A stretch of DNA of 30,866 bases from Burkholderiaceae bacterium (GCA_019428955.1 JAHYJF010000006.1:1-30866); one strand, 5' to 3'; positions 14,430 through 23,624 are shown, counted from the first letter of the stretch. Numbers and translations: made by a program. Notes: generated by a model not told the origin, from the letters alone.

Positions 14430-16511
14430 ATGAAGACCTCGAAACCGCTGTTGTTGATCAGCCTGATCGCTGCCCTGCCAACTGTCGTCGCGGCGGCAGA
14501 TGTTGCGGTCGATACCTCAGAGTGGAAGTGCGAATCCTGCGAGTTCGTGCAGGGACGCACCGGTTCGGTCGATGTTGGAGCAGGCGCGGTGTCGCAGTCG
14601 TCGGCAAAGTTCGGCCAGTTCAATGGACTGGGTGACAAGGGCGGATTCCTGATCGGTGGCGCCAATGTGCGCGGCGACGGCGAGAATGGCGCCTACTGGA
14701 GCCTCAAGGCGGCGGACCTCGGGATCGATGCCCGTTCGCTCTCGGCCGAAGCCGGAACTGCGGGCAGGTACCGGATGTGGCTGCGCTACAACCAGCTGCC
14801 GGCGCTCTCGTCCGACAGTGCCAGCACCCCGTTCCTTGGTTCGGGCACCGCGAACCTGACCTTGCCGGCCGGTTATCCGGCAGCCACCACCGCTCTGATG
14901 CCCTTGGGTGCATCGCTGCAATCGGTGGCCATCGGAACCGAACGCAAGCGCCTCGACGTCGGCGCGTTGCTGCTGGCAGCGCCGCAATGGGAGTATTCGG
15001 TCAACGTCCGCCATGAGGTGAAGGACGGCACCAAGCGCGGTGCTGGCTCGTTCTTCGTGCAGTCATCGCAGTTCCTCGAGCCGGTCGACCACACCACCAA
15101 CCAGGTCGAGGCTTACGCTTCCTACGCCGGCAGCCGCTGGCAAATGAAGTTGGGCTACTACGGTTCGCTGTTTCGCAACGGCAACCAATCGCTGACCTGG
15201 GCCAACCCCTTCACACCGGTGATTGCCGGCTCCGATGTCGGTATCCTCGGATTACCGCCGGATAGCGATTTCCACCAGCTCTCAGCCGCTCTCGGCTATC
15301 GCTACAGCGCCGCGACGCGCCTGAACGCCGACGTGGCGGTCGGTCGGATGACGCAGAACCAGAGTTACCAGGCGCAGACCACCAACGACACGCTGAGCGT
15401 GGATAGCCTGCCGGCGACCTCGCTCAACGGCCGCGTCGCCACCGTCGATGCCTCGTTGCGCCTGAACACCCAGGTCAACGACGACCTGCGCCTCAACGCC
15501 GCCTATACCCACAACGATCGCGACAACCAGACGGCGAGCCTGCTCTACCCGTCGCTGATCACCGACATGTTCAACGGGGTCCCGCGCAGCAACCTGCCGT
15601 TCAGCTTCACCAAGGACAAGTTAAAGTTGCGCGCCGACTATCGCATCAACGACGAGACCGGAGCGGCGGCGGGCTACGACCACGACACGACCAGGCGCAC
15701 CTACCAGGAAGTCGACCGGACCCGCGACCAGACGGTGTGGGGGCGCTTGAGCAGCAGGGCAATCGAGGACGTCGAACTGAGCCTCAGGGCCGCCCACGGC
15801 GAGCGCCGCAACAGCGGTTATCAGGCGCTCCCGCAGGTGATCCCGCCCGAGAACCCGCTGATGCGCAAGTACAACCTCGCCAATCGCAAGCGCGACACGG
15901 TGGGCCTGCGCGCCGACATGGCCCTGAGCGACGAACTGCATCTCGGCCTGGGGCTGGACGCGGCGCGCGACGACTACCAGGATTCGACCATCGGTCTCAC
16001 CGATGGGCGCGAATTGACCTTGAGCGGCGACGCCTCCTGGGCGATGTCCGACGAGACCAGGTTCACCTTCTTCGTCAATCGCCAGCAGATCCGTTCGACC
16101 CAGGCCGGCAGTTCGGGTTTCTCGACTCCCGACTGGACCGCCAGGAACCGCGACACCGTTGATTTCATCGGCGTCGGCGTCAAGCACGTGGTGATCGAGG
16201 ACAAGTTAAATATCGGCGCCGACCTCAGCCTCTCCCGCTCCAAGGGAGACGTTGCGGTGTTTACCGGCATCAGCGCGCCGCCGTTCCCGACACTGACTTC
16301 GTCAGTCGACAGCCTGCGTTTCTATGCGGTCTATCAACTGCGCGACAACATCACGCTGCGTGGCGATTACGGCTATGAGCGTTACCGTGGCAAGAGCTGG
16401 TTGCTGGACGGCGTCCTGCCGGCCACCATCGAGAACGTGCTGACGCTCGGCCAAACCGCCCCGGACTATCGCGTCCACCTGCTGCGGATGTCGCTGCGCT
16501 ACAGCTTCTGA
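14430..16511 (+). CDS. mtrB: MtrB/PioB-family outer-membrane beta-barrel
   Basis: A 693-residue barrel expected to sheathe MtrA in the outer membrane. Seen: a signal peptide ending in VVAAA; the N-terminal CXXC (Cys34-Glu-Ser-Cys37) typical of MtrB homologues in metal-reducing bacteria; many alternating polar/hydrophobic strands (for example FTFFVNRQQI, LRFYAVYQL); and a terminal strand LRMSLRYSF ending in phenylalanine, the usual barrel-assembly signal. Proteins of this family are about 650-700 residues. GGAACGGA lies just before the ATG. The last 13 bases overlap the convergent hyfI-like gene, and no terminator separates the two operons. Confidence 0.92.
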   Translation: MKTSKPLLLISLIAALPTVVAAADVAVDTSEWKCESCEFVQGRTGSVDVGAGAVSQSSAKFGQFNGLGDKGGFLIGGANVRGDGENGAYWSLKAADLGIDARSLSAEAGTAGRYRMWLRYNQLPALSSDSASTPFLGSGTANLTLPAGYPAATTALMPLGASLQSVAIGTERKRLDVGALLLAAPQWEYSVNVRHEVKDGTKRGAGSFFVQSSQFLEPVDHTTNQVEAYASYAGSRWQMKLGYYGSLFRNGNQSLTWANPFTPVIAGSDVGILGLPPDSDFHQLSAALGYRYSAATRLNADVAVGRMTQNQSYQAQTTNDTLSVDSLPATSLNGRVATVDASLRLNTQVNDDLRLNAAYTHNDRDNQTASLLYPSLITDMFNGVPRSNLPFSFTKDKLKLRADYRINDETGAAAGYDHDTTRRTYQEVDRTRDQTVWGRLSSRAIEDVELSLRAAHGERRNSGYQALPQVIPPENPLMRKYNLANRKRDTVGLRADMALSDELHLGLGLDAARDDYQDSTIGLTDGRELTLSGDASWAMSDETRFTFFVNRQQIRSTQAGSSGFSTPDWTARNRDTVDFIGVGVKHVVIEDKLNIGADLSLSRSKGDVAVFTGISAPPFPTLTSSVDSLRFYAVYQLRDNITLRGDYGYERYRGKSWLLDGVLPATIENVLTLGQTAPDYRVHLLRMSLRYSF

Positions 16512-17020
16512 CCGGCCTGGATTGCGGCCAGGATGCCGCGCATCAGATCGATTGGCGGTGGTGGACATCCGGGAATCGCGACGTCAACCGGAATCACGCT
16601 GGCGACGCCGCCGAGCGTGGCGTAACTGGTCCCGAACACTCCGCCGTCACAGCCGCAATCACCGACCGCGACCACCAGTTTGGGTGCAGGGGTGGCGTCG
16701 TAGGTGCGTCGCAGCGCTACTTCCATGTGGCGGCTGACCGGTCCGGTTACCAGCAGCATGTCGGCGTGGCGCGGGCTGGCCACGAAGCGAATCCCCAAGC
16801 CTTCGATGTTGTAGCGCGGGTTGTTGAGCGCGTTGATCTCCAGCTCGCACCCGTTGCACGAGCCGGCATCGACCTGCCTGATGGCCAGCGCGCGCCCCAG
16901 CACCTGGAGGATGCGCTGCTGGATTTCCTGGCCCTCGCCGCTGCGCCATTTGGTCGCGGGGGCAGGCGCGGGTTCGGTCGGGAAACCGGTGCGCGCGATG
17001 TGTTTGAGCACCTGCCACAT
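16499..17020 (-). CDS. hyfI: HyfI/HycG/NuoB-like [4Fe-4S] subunit of an Ehr complex
   Basis: A 173-residue iron-sulfur subunit homologous to NuoB and to the small subunit of group 4 hydrogenases, on the cytoplasmic side of the membrane complex. The cluster ligands are visible: Cys55 and Cys58 (SCNGCE), Cys122 (GDCGCDGG) and Cys152 (PGCPPPP). The ATG at 17020 overlaps the preceding gene's TGA by one base. A longer in-frame extension to 17149 lies inside the neighbouring gene and is not used. It is the last gene of the six-gene operon. The 3' end overlaps mtrB by 13 bases. Confidence 0.9.
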   Translation of the reverse strand: MWQVLKHIARTGFPTEPAPAPATKWRSGEGQEIQQRILQVLGRALAIRQVDAGSCNGCELEINALNNPRYNIEGLGIRFVASPRHADMLLVTGPVSRHMEVALRRTYDATPAPKLVVAVGDCGCDGGVFGTSYATLGGVASVIPVDVAIPGCPPPPIDLMRGILAAIQAGQKL

Positions 17021-18555
17021 CAGAGATCCTGCCCTGAATAGCTGAGATTGAAGGATTTGTTGATCAGCGGGAAGTCGGCCACGATGTTGCCGATGATGGC
17101 GTGTTCGAGCACCGGCCAGTTCTGCCACGAGGGATCGTGGCAATGGCATCGGGAGATCGTGCCGTCACTGCCGGTTTCGAGCGCCACCATTACCGGACCG
17201 CGCCAGCCCTCGACCCATCCGAAGCCGCGACCCCGGCCATGGGTTGCCAGCGGCGCCGCGATTTGACCCGGCGGCAGGGCGCGCAGCAGCCGCAAGAGCA
17301 GGCGCAGTGACTCGGAAATCTCGTCGAAACGCTGGTTGACTCGGGCGCCGACGTCGCCATTGGTGCGTGTCATGCACTTGAAGTCGACCTGGACGTAGGG
17401 AGCGAACGGGAAATCACTGCGCAGATCTCGGCCGATGCCGCTGGCGCGCAGTGCGAAGCCGGTGAGTCCGAGCCGTAGCGCCAGCTCCTGGTCGACGTGT
17501 CCGGTGGTGACGAAGCGCTCCTGCATGCCGGCGTGTTCGTCGAAGATGCGCCGCAGCTTGGCGATCATCGCGCGCACGCTGCGGATCTGTTCGAGTTGTG
17601 CCGCGATCGCCTGCTCGTCAAGGTCACGGGCAACGCCGCCCGGAATGATCTGGTCCATCAGCAGACGATGACCGAAGACCGCGTGGCTGGTGCGTTGCCA
17701 GTCCTCGCGCAGCAGCGAAAATTGGGTCAGTGCGAAGCTGAACGCGGCATCGTTGCCCAGCGCACCGAGATCGCCGAGATGATTGGCGATGCGCTCACGC
17801 TCGAGCAGCACAGCTCGCAGCCAGCTGGCCCGATCCGGGATCTGGACTCCGGCGAGCGACTCGGCGGCCATCGCATAAGCCCAGGCGTAGGCGACGGTGC
17901 TGTCCCCGCTGACCCGGCCGGCCAGCCGCGCACCGGCTGCGAGGTCGAGCCCGGCGAAGTGGCGTTCGACCCCCTTGTGGGTGTAGCCCAGCCGCTCCTC
18001 GAGCCGGAGTACCTTTTCGCCCACCACCGAGAAGCGGAAATGCCCGGGTTCGATGATCCCGGCGTGCACCGGACCGACCGGGATTTCGTGCACGCCATCG
18101 CCCTCGACCCGCACGAAGAGGTAGTCGTCGCTGCCCGGCGCGAAGCTCTCCGCGCCGTTGTTCCCAGCGGCCAGCGGCAGGTAGTCGGCAGGCCAGGCTG
18201 TGTGGCGCAGCCATGGTCGCTGGTCGGCCGCGCCCGTGGCGCCGACCCCGACCAGGTCGTGGGCGGCGCGCTGCATCCTGCTGGCCGCCGGGAAGTGGCT
18301 GGCCACGTCGGGATAGCTGGCCGACGCGGTAAGCGCCAGCTCGGCGACCACCAGGCCTTCGGGGGTCTGGTAGGCGGCGCTGACCGTCTTGCCGTCGGCG
18401 CCATGATCGCTGGCCCACAGGCTCACGATCTGGCCCTGGTTCGCGGCCACCGCACCCGCCAGTGCCGACCAGGTCGCTGGCGCCACGCGCGCGAAATGGA
18501 TCGGCAGCGGTGCGGCGAGGCGCTGGAAATCGGTGTCGAGCCCGGGAATCCGCAT
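17020..18555 (-). CDS. hyfG: HyfG/HycE-like large subunit (NuoC-NuoD fusion) lacking nickel ligands
   Basis: A 511-residue fusion: residues 1-120 resemble the NuoC (30 kDa) domain, and 150-511 the NuoD (49 kDa)/hydrogenase large-subunit domain. In nickel hydrogenases two CxxC pairs hold the NiFe centre. Here the first site reads GRVSGDSTVAYAW (residues 213-225) with no cysteine, and the C-terminal site reads CHCHDPSWQNWP (470-481), which is not the hydrogenase DPCxxC. The C-terminal DFPLINKSFNLSYSG block is typical of hyf-like proteins of the energy-converting hydrogenase-related (Ehr) group described in the literature. It should therefore not make or consume hydrogen; the electron partner is unknown. 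Confidence 0.88.
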   Translation of the reverse strand: MRIPGLDTDFQRLAAPLPIHFARVAPATWSALAGAVAANQGQIVSLWASDHGADGKTVSAAYQTPEGLVVAELALTASASYPDVASHFPAASRMQRAAHDLVGVGATGAADQRPWLRHTAWPADYLPLAAGNNGAESFAPGSDDYLFVRVEGDGVHEIPVGPVHAGIIEPGHFRFSVVGEKVLRLEERLGYTHKGVERHFAGLDLAAGARLAGRVSGDSTVAYAWAYAMAAESLAGVQIPDRASWLRAVLLERERIANHLGDLGALGNDAAFSFALTQFSLLREDWQRTSHAVFGHRLLMDQIIPGGVARDLDEQAIAAQLEQIRSVRAMIAKLRRIFDEHAGMQERFVTTGHVDQELALRLGLTGFALRASGIGRDLRSDFPFAPYVQVDFKCMTRTNGDVGARVNQRFDEISESLRLLLRLLRALPPGQIAAPLATHGRGRGFGWVEGWRGPVMVALETGSDGTISRCHCHDPSWQNWPVLEHAIIGNIVADFPLINKSFNLSYSGQDL

Positions 18556-18558
18556 CGC

Positions 18559-20019
18559 TCAGCCTCCGATCAGCCGCGCGGCTGCTTCGTACCAGCCGTT
18601 GAGGTAGGGCGGGATATAGAGCCCGAGCATCAAGCCCAGCCCGAGGTGAACGAACACCGGAATCAGTGCCGGCGGATGCGCCAGGCGGCGCAACGAGGGC
18701 TCGCCGAATACCATCGGCAGGACCCGGCTGAAGATCGCCGCGAAGGCGACTCCCAGGCCCAGCAGCAGAAAGGGTGTGGTCCAGGGGATCGTTTCCATCG
18801 CAGAAGTGAGGATCAGGAATTCACTGGCGAAGACGCCGAACGGCGGCATGCCGAGGATCGCGAGCGACCCGAGCATCAGCCCCCACCCGACCGTCGGGCT
18901 GGTGCTCACCAGACCGCGGATGTCGGCCATGGTCTGGGTCCCGGCCTTCTGGGCGGCGTGACCAACGGCGAAAAAGATTCCCGACTTGACCAGAGCGTGG
19001 ACCGTCATGTGCAGGAGCCCGGCGAAGTTCGCGATCGTGCCACCAATGCCGAAGGCAAACGTCATCAGACCCATGTGCTCGATCGACGAGTAGGCGAACA
19101 TCCGCTTGGCGTCTTTCTGGCGAAACAGGAAGAAGGCCGCCACCAGCACGCTGAGCAGTCCCAGTCCCACCATCATCCGGCCGGGCAGTCCATTTTGCAT
19201 CGCGCCGTCGGCGAGCACCTTGCAGCGCAGTACCGCGTAGAGCGCCACGTTGAGCAGCAGACCGGAGAGCACCGCCGAGATCGGCGTCGGACCTTCGGCA
19301 TGGGCGTCGGGAAGCCAGTTGTGCACCGGCACTAGTCCGACCTTGGTGCCGTAGCCGAGCAGCAGGAAGGCAAAGGCGATCGCCATGATGTTGGGGTCGA
19401 GCAGGTTGCGCGCCTCGGCCAGCCTGGTCCAGGTCAGGGCGTCGGCGGCGCCGATCGAGTTCTCGGCGGCGAGATAGACCACGATGGTGCCAAAGAGCGC
19501 CTGCGCGATGCCCACGCCGCAAAGGATGAAGTACTTCCAGGCCGCCTCCAGGCTGGCCGCGGTGCGATACACCGAGACCAGCAGCACGGTGGTGAGCGTG
19601 GCGGCCTCCATCGCGACCCACATGATGCCCATGTTATTGGTCGTAAGCGCCAGCATCATCATGGCGTTGAAGAACTGGTACATGCTGTGATAGAGCCGCA
19701 TGCGCCGCGGAGTCATCTTGCCGCGATCGACCTCGACCTGCATGTAGGGTCGCGAGAAGAGCGACGTGGTGAAGCCCACGAAGGCGGTGAGCGTTACCAG
19801 GAAGACGTTGAGCGGGTCGACGAAGAACCAGTTGCCGATTGCCCGGAAAGGTCCATTCTCGACCACGCCGCTGGTCAAGGTAATGGCCGCGAGCAGGGTG
19901 CCAAGGCTGAAGGCCGCGTTGACGTCGCGCGCCCGCGGCAGGTGGCCGACCAGGGCGAGCGTGATTCCGCCCGCTATCGGCATCGCCAGCACCAGCATCA
20001 GGAGCGCTTCCATCCTCAC
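18559..20019 (-). CDS. hyfF: HyfF-like antiporter-type membrane subunit (NuoM/NuoN family)
   Basis: A 486-residue polytopic protein of the proton-conducting antiporter family. It contains the family signature region: VGLVPVHNWLPDAHAEGPTP around residues 233-252, then LLLNVALYAVLR, and the FAYSSIEHMGLMTF stretch. The GTG start at 20019 overlaps the hyfE stop (GTGA); ATG 20013 (MEALLML), with GAGG just before it, is equally possible. One of two antiporter-like subunits of this operon (the other is the hyfB-like protein). It is expected to move protons or sodium. Confidence 0.9.
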   Translation of the reverse strand: MRMEALLMLVLAMPIAGGITLALVGHLPRARDVNAAFSLGTLLAAITLTSGVVENGPFRAIGNWFFVDPLNVFLVTLTAFVGFTTSLFSRPYMQVEVDRGKMTPRRMRLYHSMYQFFNAMMMLALTTNNMGIMWVAMEAATLTTVLLVSVYRTAASLEAAWKYFILCGVGIAQALFGTIVVYLAAENSIGAADALTWTRLAEARNLLDPNIMAIAFAFLLLGYGTKVGLVPVHNWLPDAHAEGPTPISAVLSGLLLNVALYAVLRCKVLADGAMQNGLPGRMMVGLGLLSVLVAAFFLFRQKDAKRMFAYSSIEHMGLMTFAFGIGGTIANFAGLLHMTVHALVKSGIFFAVGHAAQKAGTQTMADIRGLVSTSPTVGWGLMLGSLAILGMPPFGVFASEFLILTSAMETIPWTTPFLLLGLGVAFAAIFSRVLPMVFGEPSLRRLAHPPALIPVFVHLGLGLMLGLYIPPYLNGWYEAAARLIGG

Positions 20020-20675
20020 TTTTCCTTGAGCTTCTCGAGGTGGCGGATGTCCAGGCTCTCGAACTGCTCGCGAATCTGGAACATGAACACGCCGAGAATG
20101 AGGATGCCGACCAGCACGTCGAATGCGATGCCGAGCTCAACGACCATCGGCATGCCGCCGGTGGCCGCGGTGGCGGCGAAGAACAGGCCGTTCTCCATCG
20201 ACAGGAAGCCGATCACCTGCGGGACGGCCTTGGAGCGCACGATCATCATCAGAAACGAGAGCAGCACGCAGGCCATCGCAATGCCCAGTGTGCCGCGCGC
20301 CAGCGACTTCGACAGGCTGGCCACCGGAGCGGCGAGGTTGAATGCGAAGATGACCAGCAGGATGCCGATCAGCATCGTGGTGGGGATGTTGAACAGCGTC
20401 TCCACGTCCCAGCGCACGTTGAGCCGGTTGATCAGGCGCGTCAGGATGATCGGGATGGCTACCACCTTGACGACGAACGTGATCCCGGCCGAGTAGTACA
20501 TCTCGTGTTCGCCGGTCAGGTAGGCGACGATCGCGGTCGCGGCCACCAGCGCCGCGCCCTGCAGGGTGAACAGGCGGATCAGCGTCAGCACCCGGCGCTG
20601 GGCGATCATCGCAAACGCCAGCACCAGCAGCATGGCGGCGAAGAAATTGATGCTTTGTGCGAGCAGGCTCGTCAT
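20016..20675 (-). CDS. hyfE: HyfE-like membrane subunit
   Basis: A 219-residue membrane protein with about six helices (for example FFAAMLLVLAFAMIAQR at the N-terminus and GIAFDVLVGILILGVFMFQI near the end, shown in part). This layout is that of HyfE, which is partly related to NuoK. The charged C-terminal tail (LDIRHLEKLKEK) is on the cytoplasmic side by analogy. The gene sits between hyfC and hyfF as in the hyf operon of E. coli (minus hyfD). Confidence 0.87.
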   Translation of the reverse strand: MTSLLAQSINFFAAMLLVLAFAMIAQRRVLTLIRLFTLQGAALVAATAIVAYLTGEHEMYYSAGITFVVKVVAIPIILTRLINRLNVRWDVETLFNIPTTMLIGILLVIFAFNLAAPVASLSKSLARGTLGIAMACVLLSFLMMIVRSKAVPQVIGFLSMENGLFFAATAATGGMPMVVELGIAFDVLVGILILGVFMFQIREQFESLDIRHLEKLKEK

Positions 20676-20676
20676 C

Positions 20677-21627
20677 TCAGCCGCCCAGCAGGATGTGGGT
20701 CAGGAGCGCGATCACCGCGAGCAGGAACGCGGTCGCGAGGAACTCCGGGATCCGGAACAGTCGCATCTTGGCGTTGATGGTTTCGATCAGCGCCAGGCCG
20801 ATGCCGCCCACGCCCAGCTTGAGCGCCAACGCCGGAATCGCCAGCACCAGGTCGATGGCCCGCCCGCTGGAGGCCACGCCCCACGGGAAGAAGATCGCCA
20901 GCCCGATGCACGAGTAGGCGTAGAGCTTGAGCGCCGCGGCCCACTCCATCAGCGCCAGGTGCCGTCCCGAATATTCCAGGATCAGCGCCTCGTGGATCAT
21001 GGTCAGTTCGAGATGGGTGGACGGGTTGTCGACCGGGATGCGGGCGTTCTCGGCCAGCGACACGAAGGTGAACGCGATCCCGGCGATCGCCAGGCTGGGG
21101 TGGATCGCAATGGGCTGGTTGGCAATGTGGCCGACGATGGTCGCCAGCGAAGTCGATTGCGAGATCAGCGAGGCTGAGAACAGCACCATCAGCAGCGCCG
21201 GTTCGGCCAGGAAACCGACCATCATCTCGCGGCGCGCGCCGAGCGTTCCGAACGACGTGCCGATATCCATTGCGGCCAGCGAAATGAACACCCGCGCCAG
21301 CGCGAACAGCCCGACCAGCGCGATGGCGTCCGCCGCCGAGGCCAGCGCCAGCTCGGTCGAGAGGCTCGGCACGATCGCGCTCACCAGCGCCATGCAGCCG
21401 AACACGATGTAGGGCGCGCCTCTGAAGATCCTGGTCGCCGAGTGGGCGATCACCGATTCCTTCTGGAAGAGCTTGTGCAGTACCCGATAGGGCTGGAGCA
21501 CGCCTGGTCCGGTGCGGTTTTGCAGCCAGGCACGCCACTGGTTGACCCAGCCCAGCAGCAGCGGCGCAAAGGCCAGCGCACACACCAGTTCGAGCAGCTG
21601 CGAGAACACTCCGGCGAACGTGACCAT
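20677..21627 (-). CDS. hyfC: HyfC/HycD-like membrane subunit (NuoH family)
   Basis: A 316-residue integral membrane subunit of the NuoH type, which in complex I and group 4 hydrogenases links the redox arm to the membrane arm. Family marks include the loop NRTGPGVLQPYRVLHKLFQK near residues 37-56 and a glutamate-rich inter-helix region, VDNPSTHLELTMIHEALILE. Length matches HyfC. The start ATG overlaps the hyfB stop by one base (TAATG). Confidence 0.93.
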   Translation of the reverse strand: MVTFAGVFSQLLELVCALAFAPLLLGWVNQWRAWLQNRTGPGVLQPYRVLHKLFQKESVIAHSATRIFRGAPYIVFGCMALVSAIVPSLSTELALASAADAIALVGLFALARVFISLAAMDIGTSFGTLGARREMMVGFLAEPALLMVLFSASLISQSTSLATIVGHIANQPIAIHPSLAIAGIAFTFVSLAENARIPVDNPSTHLELTMIHEALILEYSGRHLALMEWAAALKLYAYSCIGLAIFFPWGVASSGRAIDLVLAIPALALKLGVGGIGLALIETINAKMRLFRIPEFLATAFLLAVIALLTHILLGG

Positions 21628-23624
21628 TACATCACCACCAGCAGGAGGGTGATCAGCGTGACGAAACTGTAGAGCAGGTAGATCGCAATGCGGCCGTGTT
21701 GCAGTCGACCGACCAGGCTGGCCACGAAGTGGCTTGCAGTGGCGATCGGCAGGTAGAGCCAGTGCCAGAAATGATCATCGATCGTCACCTTGTAGACCGG
21801 GTGCTCATCGGCTGCGGCCGGCAGCTGGCGCGTCATCCGGAACACTGGCTCGAACATCTGCCGGATCGGCTGGCCAAAGCCCTCCGAGGTGTCCTGCATG
21901 CGCGCGGTCTGCGCCGGGAACCCGCAGTCCCAGGGTGAGGCCCGCCGGATCCTGCCGTGGTAGAGCCGGCGCACGATCAGCGAGGCCAGCAGGGTGCAGC
22001 CAAGCACCAGCAGCAGGAACAAGAGCGGAGCGTAGCTGGCTCTTTCAACATCGGTGGGCGCCAGCAGCAGCCAGCCGTGCGAGCGCACCGTGGCGGCGAT
22101 GCCGGCGTTGGCCAGGACCTGGGTGACCCGGTCGATGGCCTCGATCACCGGCAGCGGCATCAGGCCCATCAGCACGCAGCCGGCCCCCAGCCAGATCAGT
22201 CCGGTGCGCTCCAGCAGCGAGGCGTCATGGGCTCGCTCGAGATGAGGTTCACGGTGCTGGCCAAGGAAGATGATGCCGTAGAACTTCACCATCGCGAACG
22301 CGGCCAGCGCCGCGACCAGGGCGATCGCGGCCGCCACCACCGGCACCAGCATGTTGAGAAACGAGTTGGGCAGCCCGGTCGTGAACAGGAAGCTTTGCAG
22401 CAGCAGCCATTCGGCCACGAAACCGGAAAACGGTGGCAGCCCGGAGCTCGCCAGCATGCCGATCAGCATCAACCAGCCCACCCAGGGCATGCGCCGCAAC
22501 AGTCCGCCGAGCTTCCCGAGGCTGCGCTCGCCGGTGGCGTGGAGCACCGAGCCAGTACCCAGGAACAGCAGGCTCTTGAAGAAGGCATGGCTGATGGTGT
22601 GGTAGAGCGCCGCGGTCAGCGCCAGTGCCGCCAGCCCAAGCATCGCGTAGGACTTGAACAACAGGCCCAGCCCGATACCGACACAGATCAGCCCGATGTT
22701 CTCGATCGACGAGTAGGCAAGCAGACGCTTCATGTCGGTCTGGACTGCGCTGTAGACCACGCCGAAGAGCGCGCTCACCAGTCCCGCCGCGAGCAGCACG
22801 ACCCCCCACCACCAGATCTGTTGCGAAAGCAGGTCGAAGCTCACCCGCAGGATGCCGTAGATCGCGGTCTTCAACATCACGCCGCTCATCAGCGCCGACA
22901 CCGGCGAGGGCGCCGCCGGATGGGCCTCGGGAAGCCAGACATGCAGAGGTACGAGCCCGGCCTTGGCGCCAAAGCCGAACACCGCCAGCAAAAACGCGGC
23001 CGAGGCCCAGAACGGCTCGAGCGAATGGGCGCGCATGTTGGCGAAGGTGTAGTCGCCGGTGTTGGCGCGCAGGATCGCGAACGACAGCAGGATGCCGATC
23101 GCGCCGATGTGCGCCACCAGCAGGTAGAGGAAGCCGGCCTGGCGGATGCCAGCGCTGCGGTGGTTGGCGATTACCAGGAAGAACGAGGATAGTGCCATCG
23201 TCTCCCACATCACCATGAAAGAGTAGGCGTCGTCGGAGAGCACCACCATCGCCATGCTGGCGAGGAACAGGTGGTATTCGAGGCACAACAGCCCCGGTGG
23301 CGTGCCTTCGCCCTGGCGGAAATAGCCGGCGGCGAAGATCGAGATCCCGGCGCCGGTCGCGCCGATCAGCAGCAGGAAGAAGGCCGAAAGCGCGTCGAGG
23401 CGCAGATGAAACGGCAGGTTCGGCAGGCCGACTGCCAGCACGGCGGTCTCGGGAACATCGAACAGCGCCAGCGCTGCGACCAGCGCCAGCACCGCGCCGA
23501 GCACCGCGCCCAGTGGAAACAGGACGCGGGCGACGAACTGGGTGTGGTGCGGAGCGGAGATGCCGGCGAGGCCGAGTGCGACCCAGCCGCCAACGATCAA
23601 CAGCATCCAATCGATGTGAAGCAC
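21627..23624 (-). CDS. hyfB: HyfB-like antiporter-type membrane subunit (NuoL family)
   Basis: A 665-residue polytopic protein with about fifteen helices, first gene of the operon. It carries the antiporter-family motifs: KAGLVPLHVWLPEAHPAAPS near residue 215, then VSALMSGVMLKTAIYG, and RLLAYSSIENIGLI. A cytoplasmic/amphipathic stretch containing PWDCGFPAQTARM precedes the last helix, as in HyfB. The start is GTG 23624 (MLHIDWML); ATG 23606 is an alternative. No hydrogenase maturation gene, HyfA/HyfH ferredoxin subunit or formate dehydrogenase lies with the operon. Confidence 0.92.
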   Translation of the reverse strand: MLHIDWMLLIVGGWVALGLAGISAPHHTQFVARVLFPLGAVLGAVLALVAALALFDVPETAVLAVGLPNLPFHLRLDALSAFFLLLIGATGAGISIFAAGYFRQGEGTPPGLLCLEYHLFLASMAMVVLSDDAYSFMVMWETMALSSFFLVIANHRSAGIRQAGFLYLLVAHIGAIGILLSFAILRANTGDYTFANMRAHSLEPFWASAAFLLAVFGFGAKAGLVPLHVWLPEAHPAAPSPVSALMSGVMLKTAIYGILRVSFDLLSQQIWWWGVVLLAAGLVSALFGVVYSAVQTDMKRLLAYSSIENIGLICVGIGLGLLFKSYAMLGLAALALTAALYHTISHAFFKSLLFLGTGSVLHATGERSLGKLGGLLRRMPWVGWLMLIGMLASSGLPPFSGFVAEWLLLQSFLFTTGLPNSFLNMLVPVVAAAIALVAALAAFAMVKFYGIIFLGQHREPHLERAHDASLLERTGLIWLGAGCVLMGLMPLPVIEAIDRVTQVLANAGIAATVRSHGWLLLAPTDVERASYAPLLFLLLVLGCTLLASLIVRRLYHGRIRRASPWDCGFPAQTARMQDTSEGFGQPIRQMFEPVFRMTRQLPAAADEHPVYKVTIDDHFWHWLYLPIATASHFVASLVGRLQHGRIAIYLLYSFVTLITLLLVVM

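Noticed and set aside
17497..19335. 612-codon plus-strand open frame opposite hyfG and hyfF
   Set aside because: It spans two genes with good motifs on the other strand and has no domain of its own.
16499..23624. Reading the Hyf-like operon as hydrogenase-4 or formate hydrogenlyase
   Set aside because: The large subunit lacks both CxxC nickel-binding pairs, and no ferredoxin subunit, formate dehydrogenase or maturation gene is present.
16499..23624. Reading the same operon as part of respiratory complex I
   Set aside because: NuoE, F, G, I and A are absent, NuoC and NuoD are fused, and a HyfE-type subunit is present, which fits the group 4/Ehr class and not Nuo.
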